From Nostoc sp. S4 (GTDB lineage: Bacteria; Cyanobacteriota; Cyanobacteriia; Cyanobacteriales; Nostocaceae), in NCBI GenBank assembly GCA_029379225.1, contig JAQYWR010000010.1:56936-120935 (forward strand): 64,000 nucleotides of DNA. Reading direction: 5' to 3'. Of this stretch, positions 10,460-19,040 are shown in pieces (the first letter of the stretch is position 1; the number at the start of each line of letters is the position of its first letter). Below the pieces are notes generated by a model. That model saw nothing but the letters and a program-made list of their open reading frames with translations. It did not search any database and had not been told where the DNA came from. The translations under genes were made by a program, and so were the position numbers.

Positions 10460-11067
10460 TAGCTTTTAACCTCTAACACCTTGACAATAAAGCTGCTTCT
10501 CGTAGACTTGATTGGCAATCATACTGATTTCCTGTATTTTGTCAGATAAAGAAAAAATGCTATTACAGCACTTCCGCATTTCAACGTAATTTTGTCATGC
10601 TGGACACAAGGTTAGCAAAACATTATCACTTTAGGAAATTTAAAATTTGTTCTCAAGACTTGAGCCACTCCATTGCTCTGGTTAAGAGAGTTAAAGCAAG
10701 TAGCGTCTGATGGTCGAAAACCGACCTCAGGTTTTTTAATAAATTCACGCATTACAATTGTGTAAGTCCTATACCTGTTGTTTTAGTGGCAATAGTATTA
10801 TCAAAGACTCACAAGTGAGTGCCCAATCGCCACAAATTTGTCTGACTTGCGAAACTAGCTGTAAATTCCTGCAGAATGTAACTTGAGTGACAGTTTACAT
10901 CTCTAATGAAGATTAAAGTATCTTTCTGTGGAAATTCCAAGTTACGCTATCCCCTGCACAACATTCTAATAAATGAGCAGCAATTCTGCAAAAATACGCT
11001 TTTTTAAAGTTGTTGCAGTCTAGGTTTCATAGTGAGTAGAGGGAAAAATTAAGAAAATATAATAATT
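10460..11067. other. Gene-free region with an orphan terminator
   Basis: This lies between the starts and ends of two minus-strand genes. No coding sequence is visible. The notable feature is a plus-strand intrinsic terminator at 10707-10737 that no plus-strand gene explains (see the ncRNA entry). The rest is AT-rich without recognised motifs. Confidence 0.5.
10653..10737 (+). ncRNA. Candidate small RNA ending in an intrinsic terminator
   Basis: A stem CTGA-T-GGTCG / CGACC-TCAG with loop AAAAC (10707-10730) is followed by GTTTTTT, a textbook intrinsic terminator on the plus strand. Both neighbouring genes are on the minus strand, so it should end an independent transcript. A TAAAAT box at 10641-10646 would give a start near 10653 and an RNA of about 85 bases. 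No open frame is present. The boundaries are guesses and the RNA class is unknown. Confidence 0.4.
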
Positions 11068-12390
11068 TTAGAAAAATAAAATCCGAGCAATGCTGAAGAT
11101 AGCAGCGCTAAGGACGGCACTGACAGGGATTGTAACTAGCCATGCAGCGGCAATACCTTGTAAAGTTTTGAACTTAATCGATTTAATATTTTGCACCAAT
11201 CCAATACCCACTACACCGCCAACAAGTGCATGGGAGGTGGAGACGGGCAAACCTAGCCGCGACGCAATCAGGATGGTGGTAGCAGTAGCCAGTTCCGCAC
11301 AAAATCCACTACTAGGTTCCAAGGAAATAATGTTTTCGCCAATGGTAGCGATGACTTTTTTTCCCCAGACAGCTAAACCCCCAACAATACCAGCACCCCC
11401 AAGGATTAAAATCCAGATAGGGATAGTGATACCATCAACGGGTACGCTAGCAGTACGATTGATATAGACGATAAGAGCTAAAGGAGCGATCGCATTTCCT
11501 ACATCATTAGAACCATGAGCAAAAGCAACAAAGCAAGCACTTAGCAGTTGGAATCGAGCAAATAGTTTTTCAAGGGGACTGTTGATTGTTGAGTGTTGAT
11601 TGTTGACTAAGGAATTATTATTCGCTCCTCTATCCCCCTGCCCCTTGCCCCTGTGCCCTTCATCTCCCGTCTGTTCTATTTGTCGCCAACTAATAATTGT
11701 CAGTCCAACTGCTGCTACGGCACCGGTTAACAATGGAATATCATAACTGGGTAGGTTGAACCCAACTTGCTCAATTAAAAAATTTGTCAAAGGTTGAGTT
11801 AGCGAGGGTAAAACAATCACACCAAATATTCCCAGTAGTACGCTACTCAACCAGGGAATCCACTCTTGTAACTGCGCTAATTGATTCGGTCGATCTAAAA
11901 TCCAGTGCTTAATTTGACTATAAAATAAAGCTGCGATCGCACCACTGATTACAGGCGTTAAAATCCAGCCAATGGTAATCATCCCAATTGACGACCAATC
12001 AATTGCGTCTATTCCCAAAGCTACCCAACTAAATCCAGCGATCGCACCCACAACTGCATGAGAAGATGACACTGGTAAACCGCGTGATGTGGCAATTTGC
12101 AACCACACTCCACAAGAAACTTGCACCGTCGCCATCCCCAAAACCAGTATTTCGGGTGTAGCAGCAAATAAGCCGGGATTAGCAATTTTCGTTGCCAGAG
12201 TTTCCGTTACCTGATGTCCAAACAAGACAGCACCCGTAAACTCTAATACCCCAGCAATTATTAGTGCCTGTTTGAGAGTAACAGCTTTGGAACCTACAGA
12301 AGTTCCCATCGCGTTAGCAACATCATTTGCTCCGAGATTCCAAGCGACGTAGAAGGCTAATAGGGCAACGAGAAGTAGGGTATAGAGCAT
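11068..12390 (-). CDS. Inorganic phosphate transporter, Pit/PHO4 family
   Basis: This is a cation-coupled phosphate permease of the inner membrane. Both PHO4 signature repeats are visible, GANDVANAMGTSVGSKAVTL near residue 20 and GSNDVGNAIAPLA near 297, within about ten hydrophobic helices. The central cytoplasmic loop (about residues 236-273) contains a low-complexity insert, TGDEGHRGKGQGDRG followed by NNQHSTINSP, encoded by repetitive DNA like that found between genes in this genome. The gene reads alone from ATG. Some PHO4 proteins carry sulfate instead, so the substrate is inferred from the family. Confidence 0.9.
   Translation of the reverse strand: MLYTLLLVALLAFYVAWNLGANDVANAMGTSVGSKAVTLKQALIIAGVLEFTGAVLFGHQVTETLATKIANPGLFAATPEILVLGMATVQVSCGVWLQIATSRGLPVSSSHAVVGAIAGFSWVALGIDAIDWSSIGMITIGWILTPVISGAIAALFYSQIKHWILDRPNQLAQLQEWIPWLSSVLLGIFGVIVLPSLTQPLTNFLIEQVGFNLPSYDIPLLTGAVAAVGLTIISWRQIEQTGDEGHRGKGQGDRGANNNSLVNNQHSTINSPLEKLFARFQLLSACFVAFAHGSNDVGNAIAPLALIVYINRTASVPVDGITIPIWILILGGAGIVGGLAVWGKKVIATIGENIISLEPSSGFCAELATATTILIASRLGLPVSTSHALVGGVVGIGLVQNIKSIKFKTLQGIAAAWLVTIPVSAVLSAAIFSIARILFF
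11577..11665. repeat. Intergenic-type repeats inside the Pit gene
   Basis: The plus strand reads TGTTGAT TGTTGAG TGTTGAT TGTTGAC, a heptamer array, followed by a C/T-rich tract (CCCCCTGCCCCTTGCCCCTG). Both are standard intergenic repeat types in these genomes, yet here they are in frame within the central loop of the transporter. Confidence 0.7.
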
Positions 12391-12397
12391 ATCACAT

Positions 12398-12613
12398 TTA
12401 AGAATAAATCAAGATTTTATAAGTTTTGTCCTGGGTGCGATCGTACCAGCAGTTCATATAGTGGATAACGAATTTTTTTATATCTGACTGACACAACCTC
12501 ACTACCTGTACTTGTACCAGCACTTCATCTTGTTCCAGATTTTTAACTGAGATATCTTCGTAATAAAGTTGATTTACGCCTCTAAATACCTGTGCTTTAA
12601 CGTTGCTTTTCAC
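12398..12613 (-). pseudogene. Zinc-type alcohol dehydrogenase N-terminal remnant
   Basis: The first ~47 residues (VFRGVNQLYYEDISV, DEVLVQVQVVRLCQSDIKK) match the GroES-like start of medium-chain zinc dehydrogenases, including the CxSD zinc-site motif. The homology then ends abruptly in unrelated residues and a stop at residue 71, whereas the family is about 340 residues. No nucleotide-binding domain follows. This is a truncated gene, eight bases downstream-adjacent to the Pit start on the same strand. Confidence 0.65.
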
Positions 12614-12920
12614 CGCTCAACGATACTAGATGTAACATTAGTGGTCAATATTAAGCTATATCAAAGCCAATACTAGTAACAAATTTCAACCAGAAACCGT
12701 ATTTAATAACTAATAATAATTATTTGCAATAATTTGAGGCATGTTGTAAGCTTTTCTTCAGCCTATTGAATATCTTTATCAATAATTTTATGTAGGAGGT
12801 TTGTACTGGTAAGCCTGGTTGGAAAAATCAACTGTAATCAATATGGCAACTTGTAATTAATAATTACAAAAGCTTTTAATTACTGAATTGAGACTATATT
12901 CTATTTACACGAAAATTAGG
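12614..12920. other. Short AT-rich spacer before the hydrolase gene
   Basis: About 300 bases separate the dehydrogenase remnant and the alpha/beta hydrolase. They are AT-rich and carry no recognised gene, repeat or strong hairpin. Confidence 0.4.
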
Positions 12921-13652
12921 ATGTCTAGACTACCGGATGTTCTTTGGTTAAATACAAGTCCTAGTTTGCAATACTTTGCTCAACCACTGCTTTGTTACCT
13001 GTCAGATTTAGTGACAATCCAAGAATGGAAATATCGGCAAAGCCAAGATGAAGTAAGTTCACTAGATGCTGCTGTTGGTTTGCTTCATGACTACCTCAAA
13101 TCTTGCAATCAACCTGTTCACCTGATTGGTCATAGTACAGGAGGGTTATTGGGGCTACTCTATAGCTGTCGCTATCCAGAAAAAGTTAAGTCCTTGACGC
13201 TATTAGCAGTTGGTGTTGACGTAGCGCTTGATTGGCAAGCTCATTACTATATTCACCGTCAGTTTTTAAGTCGGCAAAAGCTTTTGACTGATATGGTTTA
13301 CAACTTGTTTGGTTATCAAGATAAATGTACTCTCAAGAGTTTGACGCATCTTCTGGAGGAAGATTTAGATTGTTCGCTCTCTCCCCATTCTCTGTTTGAG
13401 AGGGTGAGTATGACTCCAAACACAGTTTCAGTACCTTTGATGGTTTGCGGTAGCTTAAACGATATTATTGTCCAACCTGAGGCACTGCAAGGATGGCGAC
13501 CGTATTTAAAGGAAGGCGATCGCCTTTGGTATTGTTTAGAAGGATGGCATTTCTTTCACTTTTTTCATTACCAGCTTGTAGCACAACAGTTACTCGATTT
13601 CTGGAAGTTTATCTGGGTGTCAGATTCGCTATATTCCTGTTTGCGACTTTAG
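12921..13652 (+). CDS. Alpha/beta hydrolase
   Basis: This is a small serine hydrolase of the alpha/beta fold with the nucleophile elbow GHSTGG near residue 82 in mature numbering and the usual following small residues (GLLGLLYSCRYPEKVKSLTLL). A later LMVCGSLNDIIV segment is placed for the acid residue, and EGWHFFHFF for the catalytic histidine. The natural substrate cannot be read from sequence. The frame is open from a TTG at 12888, but the ATG at 12921 (MSRLPDVLWLNTS) fits the start of the hydrolase core. The C-terminal ~12 residues look unrelated to the core and may be extra. Confidence 0.75.
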   Translation: MSRLPDVLWLNTSPSLQYFAQPLLCYLSDLVTIQEWKYRQSQDEVSSLDAAVGLLHDYLKSCNQPVHLIGHSTGGLLGLLYSCRYPEKVKSLTLLAVGVDVALDWQAHYYIHRQFLSRQKLLTDMVYNLFGYQDKCTLKSLTHLLEEDLDCSLSPHSLFERVSMTPNTVSVPLMVCGSLNDIIVQPEALQGWRPYLKEGDRLWYCLEGWHFFHFFHYQLVAQQLLDFWKFIWVSDSLYSCLRL

Positions 13653-13750
13653 GTAGAAATATAATGATAATACATCTCAAGAATGATTCATTGGGCAAAA
13701 CAATTGTGAGAGCTTAATTATGTCCTAAATTTATTTGAGGCAGTCTAGAA

Positions 13751-14329
13751 ATGGTTGTAGCTTTAGATGATACCAAGCGTAGCGCGATCGCCACAGAGCT
13801 AGCAGATTTGAAAGCTATACAAGAGTTGCTAATTGCCAATGAAAAAAAAGTACTACCTGCTGTTAGCAACGACCAAGAAATTAGCCAACGCCTAAACGAC
13901 TTTCTCAAAGATGACCAACAAAACCTCACAGTAATCGAGGGAGTTATTTCCAAATTTGGTGGTGGCTCAGCCCAGCCTAGAGACACCATACAGCAGTACA
14001 TCGAGCAAGTAAACCGGATAATAGATGGGAATGAGCTAACACTATACCAAAAGTTTTCTATTCACGAAAGGATTAAGCACCAAGCCGTAATGACTGGTTT
14101 AATTATCCATAAAGCTTCTCAGGTGGTAGGTGATGATGTCAAAGAAGCTATCGGGCCGCTCAATCAAGTGAACTTTGAAAATCGCGCTCATCAAGAACAA
14201 TTGAAAGGTGTGTTGGAAGTTTTGGGTACAAGAGAACTTACAGGTCAAGACCCAGATCAAGGAGTTTGGGCGCGGACTCAAGATGCTGTTGCAGCTTTAA
14301 GGGGTGTGTTTGAGGGTCTGACAAAGTAA
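13751..14329 (+). CDS. Hemerythrin HHE-like helical protein
   Basis: This is a 192-residue, mostly helical protein that resembles cyanobacterial proteins annotated as hemerythrin/HHE cation-binding. It starts MVVALDDTKRSAIATELADLK. It contains histidines and acidic residues spaced along helices (IHERIKHQAVMTGLIIHKASQVVG, NFENRAHQEQLKG), which could bind a metal. The tail is LTGQDPDQGVWARTQDAVAALRGV. It stands alone, with an intrinsic terminator about 90 bases after the stop. The family call is from remembered similarity, and metal binding is inferred. The physiological role is unknown. Confidence 0.6.
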   Translation: MVVALDDTKRSAIATELADLKAIQELLIANEKKVLPAVSNDQEISQRLNDFLKDDQQNLTVIEGVISKFGGGSAQPRDTIQQYIEQVNRIIDGNELTLYQKFSIHERIKHQAVMTGLIIHKASQVVGDDVKEAIGPLNQVNFENRAHQEQLKGVLEVLGTRELTGQDPDQGVWARTQDAVAALRGVFEGLTK

Positions 14330-14419
14330 GTATAACTCGATAACACCTTGAGTTCTAATTGGCTAAGTGCCAATTCATAAGTAATCCTAATAATCTGTTT
14401 TGATTTCAGGAATCCGATC

Positions 14420-14468
14420 GCGATCGCACTCAGTTTGAGATAAAAACTGTCAGGCGATCGCTTTTTTT
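14420..14468 (+). terminator. Terminator after the HHE-like gene, built on two HIP1 sites
   Basis: Two GCGATCGC octamers (14420-14427 and 14454-14461) pair with one another, with an inner CAGTTT/AAAACTG pairing. The stem is followed by TTTTTTT. It lies between the HHE-like gene and the FAD oxidoreductase, both on the plus strand. Confidence 0.7.
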
Positions 14469-14503
14469 ATGAAAATACATCGGAAACTCAAAGAGGTTAA
14501 AAG

Positions 14504-16366
14504 ATGTTTCATCAGACATATACAGCTGATGTCTTAGTTGTCGGTGGCGGAACCGGAGGTACTGCGGCTGCTATCCAAGCAGCACGACGGGGAGCTAAAA
14601 CTATTTTGGTGAGTGAGTTTTCTTGGTTAGGGGGAATGCTGACTTCGGCTGGAGTGTCTGCACCCGATGGTAATGAATTAGAAGCTTTTCAAACCGGGTT
14701 ATGGGGTGCATTTTTGCAAGAATTGCGACATCGACAACCAGGTGGATTAGATAACTGTTGGGTAAGCTTTTTTAGTTACGATCCCCGGATTGGGGCTGAG
14801 ATTTTTGCTGACTGGGTGCAGGAATTACCGAATCTGCACTGGATTTCTGGACAAGTGCCTTTAGAGGCCTTCCGGCAAGGTGATTCTATTACTGGTGTCC
14901 GCTTTGCAGATTTTGCTGTCACAGCCCAGATTATTCTCGACGCCACAGAATTAGGAGATTTATTGGCTTTAGCTGAAATACCTTATCGGTGGGGGTGGGA
15001 ATTGCAATCTGAGTGGGGAGAACCCAGCGCTCCAGTGACGTTTAACTCGTTAACCAAGAGCTATCCGGTGCAAGCACCCACTTATGTAGTAGTGATGCAA
15101 GACTTTGGTGAAGCGCTCGCTCCAGAAATTCCGCCTGCTTTTGACGAAAATCCATCGCAGTTTGTAGGTGCTTGGGATAGTTATGGAGCGGAGACATTTT
15201 TAAATTATGGACGTTTGCCTGGCGATCGATTCATGATTAATTGGCCAATCTGTGGCAATGACTACGGTCAAGGGGTAGGGCGGCTGATAGAGTCAGAGGT
15301 GACCAGAGGTGAATTTATTGAAGAATCACGCTGGCACAGTCAAAATTTTGCCCGTTTTATTCAAAATCAACTTGGTCGTCGCTATGGTTTAGCAAAACAA
15401 ATATTTCCTCACACTGATACAGCTTTTGCACTGCATCCTTATTACCGCGAAAGCCGCCGTTTAGTGGGGCTAACTACTGTGCGAGAACAGGATATTTTGC
15501 CAATTGCTGGAGGTAGAGTTGCATCTATATATAATGATGCGTTCGCCCTACAGCCCTCCAAGCATCCTACAGCGGGCATTTGCGTACCCCTACGGGGAAG
15601 CAAGCTACGCGGAGCGTCTGCGACAGGAGAAGCGATCGCTGTTGGTAATTACGTCAATGACCATCATTACCCTAGCGTTCAATTTCCACTGCAACCAAAA
15701 TCTATCCGTTGGGGGGGACGCTGGACTGGGACCACCTTTACAATTCCCTACAGTTGTTTAATTCCGGCCACAACAGATGGTTTGTTGGTTTGTGAAAAGA
15801 ATATTTCTGTCTCCCACATTGCTAATGGCGCGACCAGATTACAACCCGTGGTTATGGGCATTGGTCAAGCAGCAGGGATGGCAGCAGCGATGTGTGTTGA
15901 GTTCAACTGCCAACCGAGAGATTTACCTGTCAGAGAGCTACAACTAGCTTTGCTACAAGACGATCGCGCAAGAGCAATAATCGTACCTTTTTTTAATCTG
16001 CCGCTTAATCATTCGGATTGGCTGCACCACCAACTGTATTACTTAGATAACCCACTAGACTATCCAGCTAGTGGTGATTGCCCTTGGCCGTCCACGGATA
16101 AGTACTCTGATTCTACTTTTGACAAGGTATTAATCCCAGAAAATAAATGTTTTCAAGGCATTTTCTACCGCTTGGCTCAGCAGGAATACAGATTCACTGT
16201 CACAGCACCAGCGGCATATCAAGGTCAAAATTGGCAGCTTGTGACTTTGCGATCGCATATTAACGAGCAGTTAGACGCTTATCCCCACGAACAATTAGTT
16301 ACAGTCTGGGGTCGTCAGAATCACTTCAGTAATTGGTTATTAGTCGAACATCTGGACGGAGGATAA
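14504..16366 (+). CDS. FAD-dependent oxidoreductase (FAD_oxidored family)
   Basis: The N-terminus carries the Rossmann dinucleotide motif VLVVGGGTGGTAAAIQAARRGAKT followed by WLGGMLTSAGVSAPDG, typical of the PF12831-type FAD oxidoreductases. A C-terminal FAD-contacting region is visible (ANGATRLQPVVMGIGQAAGMAAAMC). The substrate is unknown. At about residues 360-374 the protein contains VPLRGSKLRGASATG, encoded by a palindromic repeat (CCCCTACGGGG and flanks, 15587-15597) that is normally intergenic. Its removal would keep the frame, so it looks like a tolerated in-frame insertion. The gene is 620 residues and monocistronic. Confidence 0.85.
   Translation: MFHQTYTADVLVVGGGTGGTAAAIQAARRGAKTILVSEFSWLGGMLTSAGVSAPDGNELEAFQTGLWGAFLQELRHRQPGGLDNCWVSFFSYDPRIGAEIFADWVQELPNLHWISGQVPLEAFRQGDSITGVRFADFAVTAQIILDATELGDLLALAEIPYRWGWELQSEWGEPSAPVTFNSLTKSYPVQAPTYVVVMQDFGEALAPEIPPAFDENPSQFVGAWDSYGAETFLNYGRLPGDRFMINWPICGNDYGQGVGRLIESEVTRGEFIEESRWHSQNFARFIQNQLGRRYGLAKQIFPHTDTAFALHPYYRESRRLVGLTTVREQDILPIAGGRVASIYNDAFALQPSKHPTAGICVPLRGSKLRGASATGEAIAVGNYVNDHHYPSVQFPLQPKSIRWGGRWTGTTFTIPYSCLIPATTDGLLVCEKNISVSHIANGATRLQPVVMGIGQAAGMAAAMCVEFNCQPRDLPVRELQLALLQDDRARAIIVPFFNLPLNHSDWLHHQLYYLDNPLDYPASGDCPWPSTDKYSDSTFDKVLIPENKCFQGIFYRLAQQEYRFTVTAPAAYQGQNWQLVTLRSHINEQLDAYPHEQLVTVWGRQNHFSNWLLVEHLDGG
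15581..15625. repeat. Dispersed palindromic repeat inserted in the FAD oxidoreductase gene
   Basis: The stretch TGCGTACCCCTACGGGGAAG followed by CAAGCTACGCGGAGCGTCTG has the form of a dispersed Nostocales repeat with a CCCCTACGGGG palindrome. It lies in frame inside the oxidoreductase. Confidence 0.65.
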
Positions 16367-16410
16367 GAAGAGTTTTTTTTCAGTAAAACACAATACTTTT
16401 TGACGAATTG

Positions 16411-16438
16411 TCCGGATATTCCTAAAAAAGCTAAGTAT
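16411..16438 (+). promoter_or_regulatory. DIF-class promoter motif upstream of patX
   Basis: TCCGGA at 16411-16416 is the -35-region motif of the differentiation-related (DIF) promoters of heterocystous cyanobacteria. A -10-like TAAGTAT starts 15 bases downstream, about 36 bases before the patX start codon. This would place patX under HetR-dependent, developing-cell control. The motif match is direct; the activity is inferred. Confidence 0.6.
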
Positions 16439-16473
16439 CAGTGAAGTGGAGAGTTCCAAAATAGACATCTGCT

Positions 16474-16788
16474 ATGCGTGCTGCCATTTCACTTTTAGTT
16501 TCGAGTCTGGTGTTCGGCCCCTTAGCTTCTAACTGCCAAGCAATGGACAATCATTTACCCAACGGAAAGTCTGTAGATGATTCTGCGGTCTTTCCCAAGC
16601 TACGCCGACTTCCGGCAATACCAAGAGCAAATAGAACTTTCCAAGAGAATCGGCTGCTTTCGATGCCTACTTGGCAGCAGTTGCTCTTGGCATCTGAACA
16701 AAATGCAGATGATGCCCCACGTCATCGTGGTAGTGGACGCAGAGAAGTCATGCAAAAATTTGCTGAAAATTTCTATGCTGTTGTTTAA
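16474..16788 (+). CDS. patX: PatX-type RGSGR heterocyst-inhibition protein
   Basis: This is a 104-residue exported protein. Residues 1-23 form a signal peptide (ISLLVSSLVFGPLASNCQA) and residues 84-91 are HRGSGRRE. The RGSGR pentapeptide is what binds HetR and blocks heterocyst formation in neighbouring cells. An N-terminal signal sequence with a near-C-terminal H-RG(S/T)GR-RE is the described layout of PatX. After the pentapeptide, 15 residues remain, so processing would be needed to release it. A TCCGGA promoter motif lies upstream and hetR is 10 kb away. An overlapping frame from 16577 is a shadow. The identification rests on motif and layout. Confidence 0.85.
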   Translation: MRAAISLLVSSLVFGPLASNCQAMDNHLPNGKSVDDSAVFPKLRRLPAIPRANRTFQENRLLSMPTWQQLLLASEQNADDAPRHRGSGRREVMQKFAENFYAVV

Positions 16789-17759
16789 GTACTGTGGGAC
16801 AATGGCTATTTTTGCAAAACAAATGATTTACCGCAAAACAGAATGTTGTGGTAATATTTTTTTCACAGCTTTTCTGTCCGGGATAAATACAGTTATCACA
16901 CAAAAATCTTCAGCGATCGCTTAGTATTTCAACTGCAATTTTCGTATATATTGTAGTTGGTATAAATCCTGAAATTATAAGGCAAATAAAACTAACTGCT
17001 TCGCTCAACAGCATCACCAACTCTTCAAAAGCGACACAACTGTTACTCATCTTCCTGGGAAGCTCTGCGTCTAAATCCTCAATCTAACTGCTTTAGAAAC
17101 AGATGTTACTTAGATTATTAATTAATTTAAAACACATCTAATTCGGACATTTTGCAAATTGAGGAAACAGCTTTAAGGCAACTTCTCTTTATTCCCAAAT
17201 AGGTTTTCTCACAGATTGAGTAGCTAGTACAACAAGGCAAAAGCAAAAAGTGAGCCAGTGCGGTTAACGGGTATAAGAAATATAAAGCAACCGCCGTTAG
17301 CGCAGTGTTAGCGACTGTGCGTAGCGTCACTCGCAAAAGCCACTCATTAAAAAGAAACAATACTTATACCCCAAGCTTTTTACTGATTCCAAGTGGTAGG
17401 TTTATTTGTGCCATCATGTACTAGTTATCTAGATCAACGAATAATTGCTCTTCGCTTCGGCCTCTGTTCGGTGTCCTTTAACAAAGCATGAAATTTCCTT
17501 CACCTCATCTTGTCTAGGGCATTGGGCAAACACAAAGTGTCGGAGGGGTGGGAGGTGTGGGACGATGGGGAACAAATGCAGGTGTGGAACCAGAGGGAAG
17601 AGGCCAAAAGCCAGAAGTATAAATTTTCTTTCCTCCACACTCCCTACACTTCCCTATCTCCTCATCTCTCCCCCTCTCTCCCCACACTCCCCACACTCCC
17701 TCATCTGTTTGAAGTTCTCAGTGCCAAAAATTAGCGCTGGTGACTTCTTTATTCATCTC
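16789..17759. other. Gene-free, repeat-rich region between patX and the ferritin-like gene
   Basis: No convincing gene was seen. It contains a HIP1-rich dispersed repeat near 17285-17340 (TAGCGACTGTGCGTAGCG type) and a G-rich block (17535-17590) facing a C/T-rich block (17630-17700), which can partly pair. The open frames here on both strands are low-complexity by-products. Confidence 0.5.
17630..17702. repeat. C/T-rich low-complexity tract
   Basis: This is a run of CTCCCCACACTCCC-like units on the plus strand, preceded about 60 bases earlier by a G-rich tract of partly complementary composition. Such C/T tracts are scattered in Nostocales spacers; one also lies in the Pit gene here. Confidence 0.55.
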
Positions 17760-18680
17760 CTACTCCCCCACTCCTTCTGTTGAGACGGTGGTTTTCTGGC
17801 TATTGTCTTCTATTCGTTGGATGCCGTTGAGGAACATGGGCACAAAATTCTGAAAAAACGCCTGTGGGTCGCGCTGCCAAGCTTTTTGTGCAACCTGAAT
17901 CCTCGTAAATTGCAACTCAGGTGCTAGCAAAGTCTGGGGTAAGCGTTCCATCAAGTACTGAGGACGTTCCCAAAGTGGCATGGTATTTGCTACTTCCACC
18001 AGGTTGGCAACTCGCCGCAGTTCCGCTCCTAAGGTGATATCCATTCCCGATTCAAAGGCCGCGTGTTCAATTGCAGTATATTTTCGCTTCGCTTGCTCTA
18101 TTTTTTGCCGATGTTCTGGACTTTTACGCGCGAGTTCTGCTAACCAACGATTACCCCAGCGCACATGTCCTGCTTCTTCTGGCAAAATTTTTGCAATCGT
18201 TTCCCGAATTTTGATGTTTTCTTCTGTTTGCGGCGCTTGCTTAAGGGCGTGAATGTGGGCGGAAAAATACTCACAGCCCCGTTTTTCAGTAATGTTAATT
18301 GCTGTCAGGGCAGCAATTATACCGTCCTCTAAATTGCGTTTTGGATCGTAGGCGTCTTTGTCGAGTAGGCGATCGAATTCATCAATATAGGAAGTTCCGG
18401 GGGGAGTTCCGACATCGCTTCCCAAATCTATTAATAGATCGGTTAACCACATGGCATGACGAGCTTCATCACTGATGTGATGAGATAAATCTCGCACCAG
18501 TTCCCGTGGCTGTCCATCAAGTTGTTCAATTAAGTCAGTCAGGTCTTTACAACTGCGCTGTTCGCTGTAGCGGTAGCGATTGAGAGTAATCAAATGGATC
18601 TGGCGATCGCATACCACCCGTTTCAAGATTTCCCTTGCACCTAAAGCATTCTGAAATTTACGTGGGTAGGTAACTGTCAT
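17760..18680 (-). CDS. Ferritin-like domain protein (di-iron type)
   Basis: The 306-residue protein has a ferritin-like four-helix pattern. Two E/D-x-x-H motifs, SDEARHAMWLTDLLIDLG near residue 77 and PEEAGHVRWGNRWL near 170, would supply the di-iron ligands together with glutamates in between (EKRGCEYFSAH). The C-terminal ~100 residues (RRVANLVEVANTMPLWERPQYL) are outside the core. The role may be iron handling or an oxidase/hydroxylase reaction; sequence alone does not decide. It starts at ATG and is transcribed away from the downstream repeat region. No partner gene is adjacent. Confidence 0.7.
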   Translation of the reverse strand: MTVTYPRKFQNALGAREILKRVVCDRQIHLITLNRYRYSEQRSCKDLTDLIEQLDGQPRELVRDLSHHISDEARHAMWLTDLLIDLGSDVGTPPGTSYIDEFDRLLDKDAYDPKRNLEDGIIAALTAINITEKRGCEYFSAHIHALKQAPQTEENIKIRETIAKILPEEAGHVRWGNRWLAELARKSPEHRQKIEQAKRKYTAIEHAAFESGMDITLGAELRRVANLVEVANTMPLWERPQYLMERLPQTLLAPELQFTRIQVAQKAWQRDPQAFFQNFVPMFLNGIQRIEDNSQKTTVSTEGVGE

Positions 18681-19040
18681 AAAGTTATATAAAGTTTTAT
18701 GAACCTATATTTAATCGTAACTTAATTTTTTGCAACTCCTGTATTCCTTCTGAATTACTCAAAAAGGGTAAAAGTTCAAAAATTAATCACTTGATCTCCG
18801 CTTAAGTATCAAAGTTAAAGTATAAATTTTTGTATATTTTGTTATTAATTATAAATATTTTTTTGGCAATTCAAAAGCTCAAAAGCTCTGATAAAAACTC
18901 CTTTTCATTGATATACGCTTACCATCTAAATGAAAGTTATTAAAAATTACCTAAAAAAAGTAGCGTAGGCTACAGATTTTTGTTATATTATTTTTAAAGG
19001 AATCAAAAATTATATATTCATTACAAAAACAGGGAGGACT
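18681..19040. other. AT-rich divergent spacer
   Basis: This is the divergent upstream region of the ferritin-like gene (minus) and the small plus-strand gene at 19041. It is very AT-rich. No repeat or known operator was recognised. Confidence 0.4.

Noticed and set aside
16577..16924. 115-codon plus-strand open frame overlapping patX
   Set aside because: It is in another frame across patX, which has a signal peptide and the RGSGR motif; this frame has neither a motif nor a ribosome site.
17127..17783. Several short open frames on both strands
   Set aside because: Their sequence comes from dispersed repeats and C/T- or G-rich tracts (PPTPPTL, SPSLPTLPTL-like residues).
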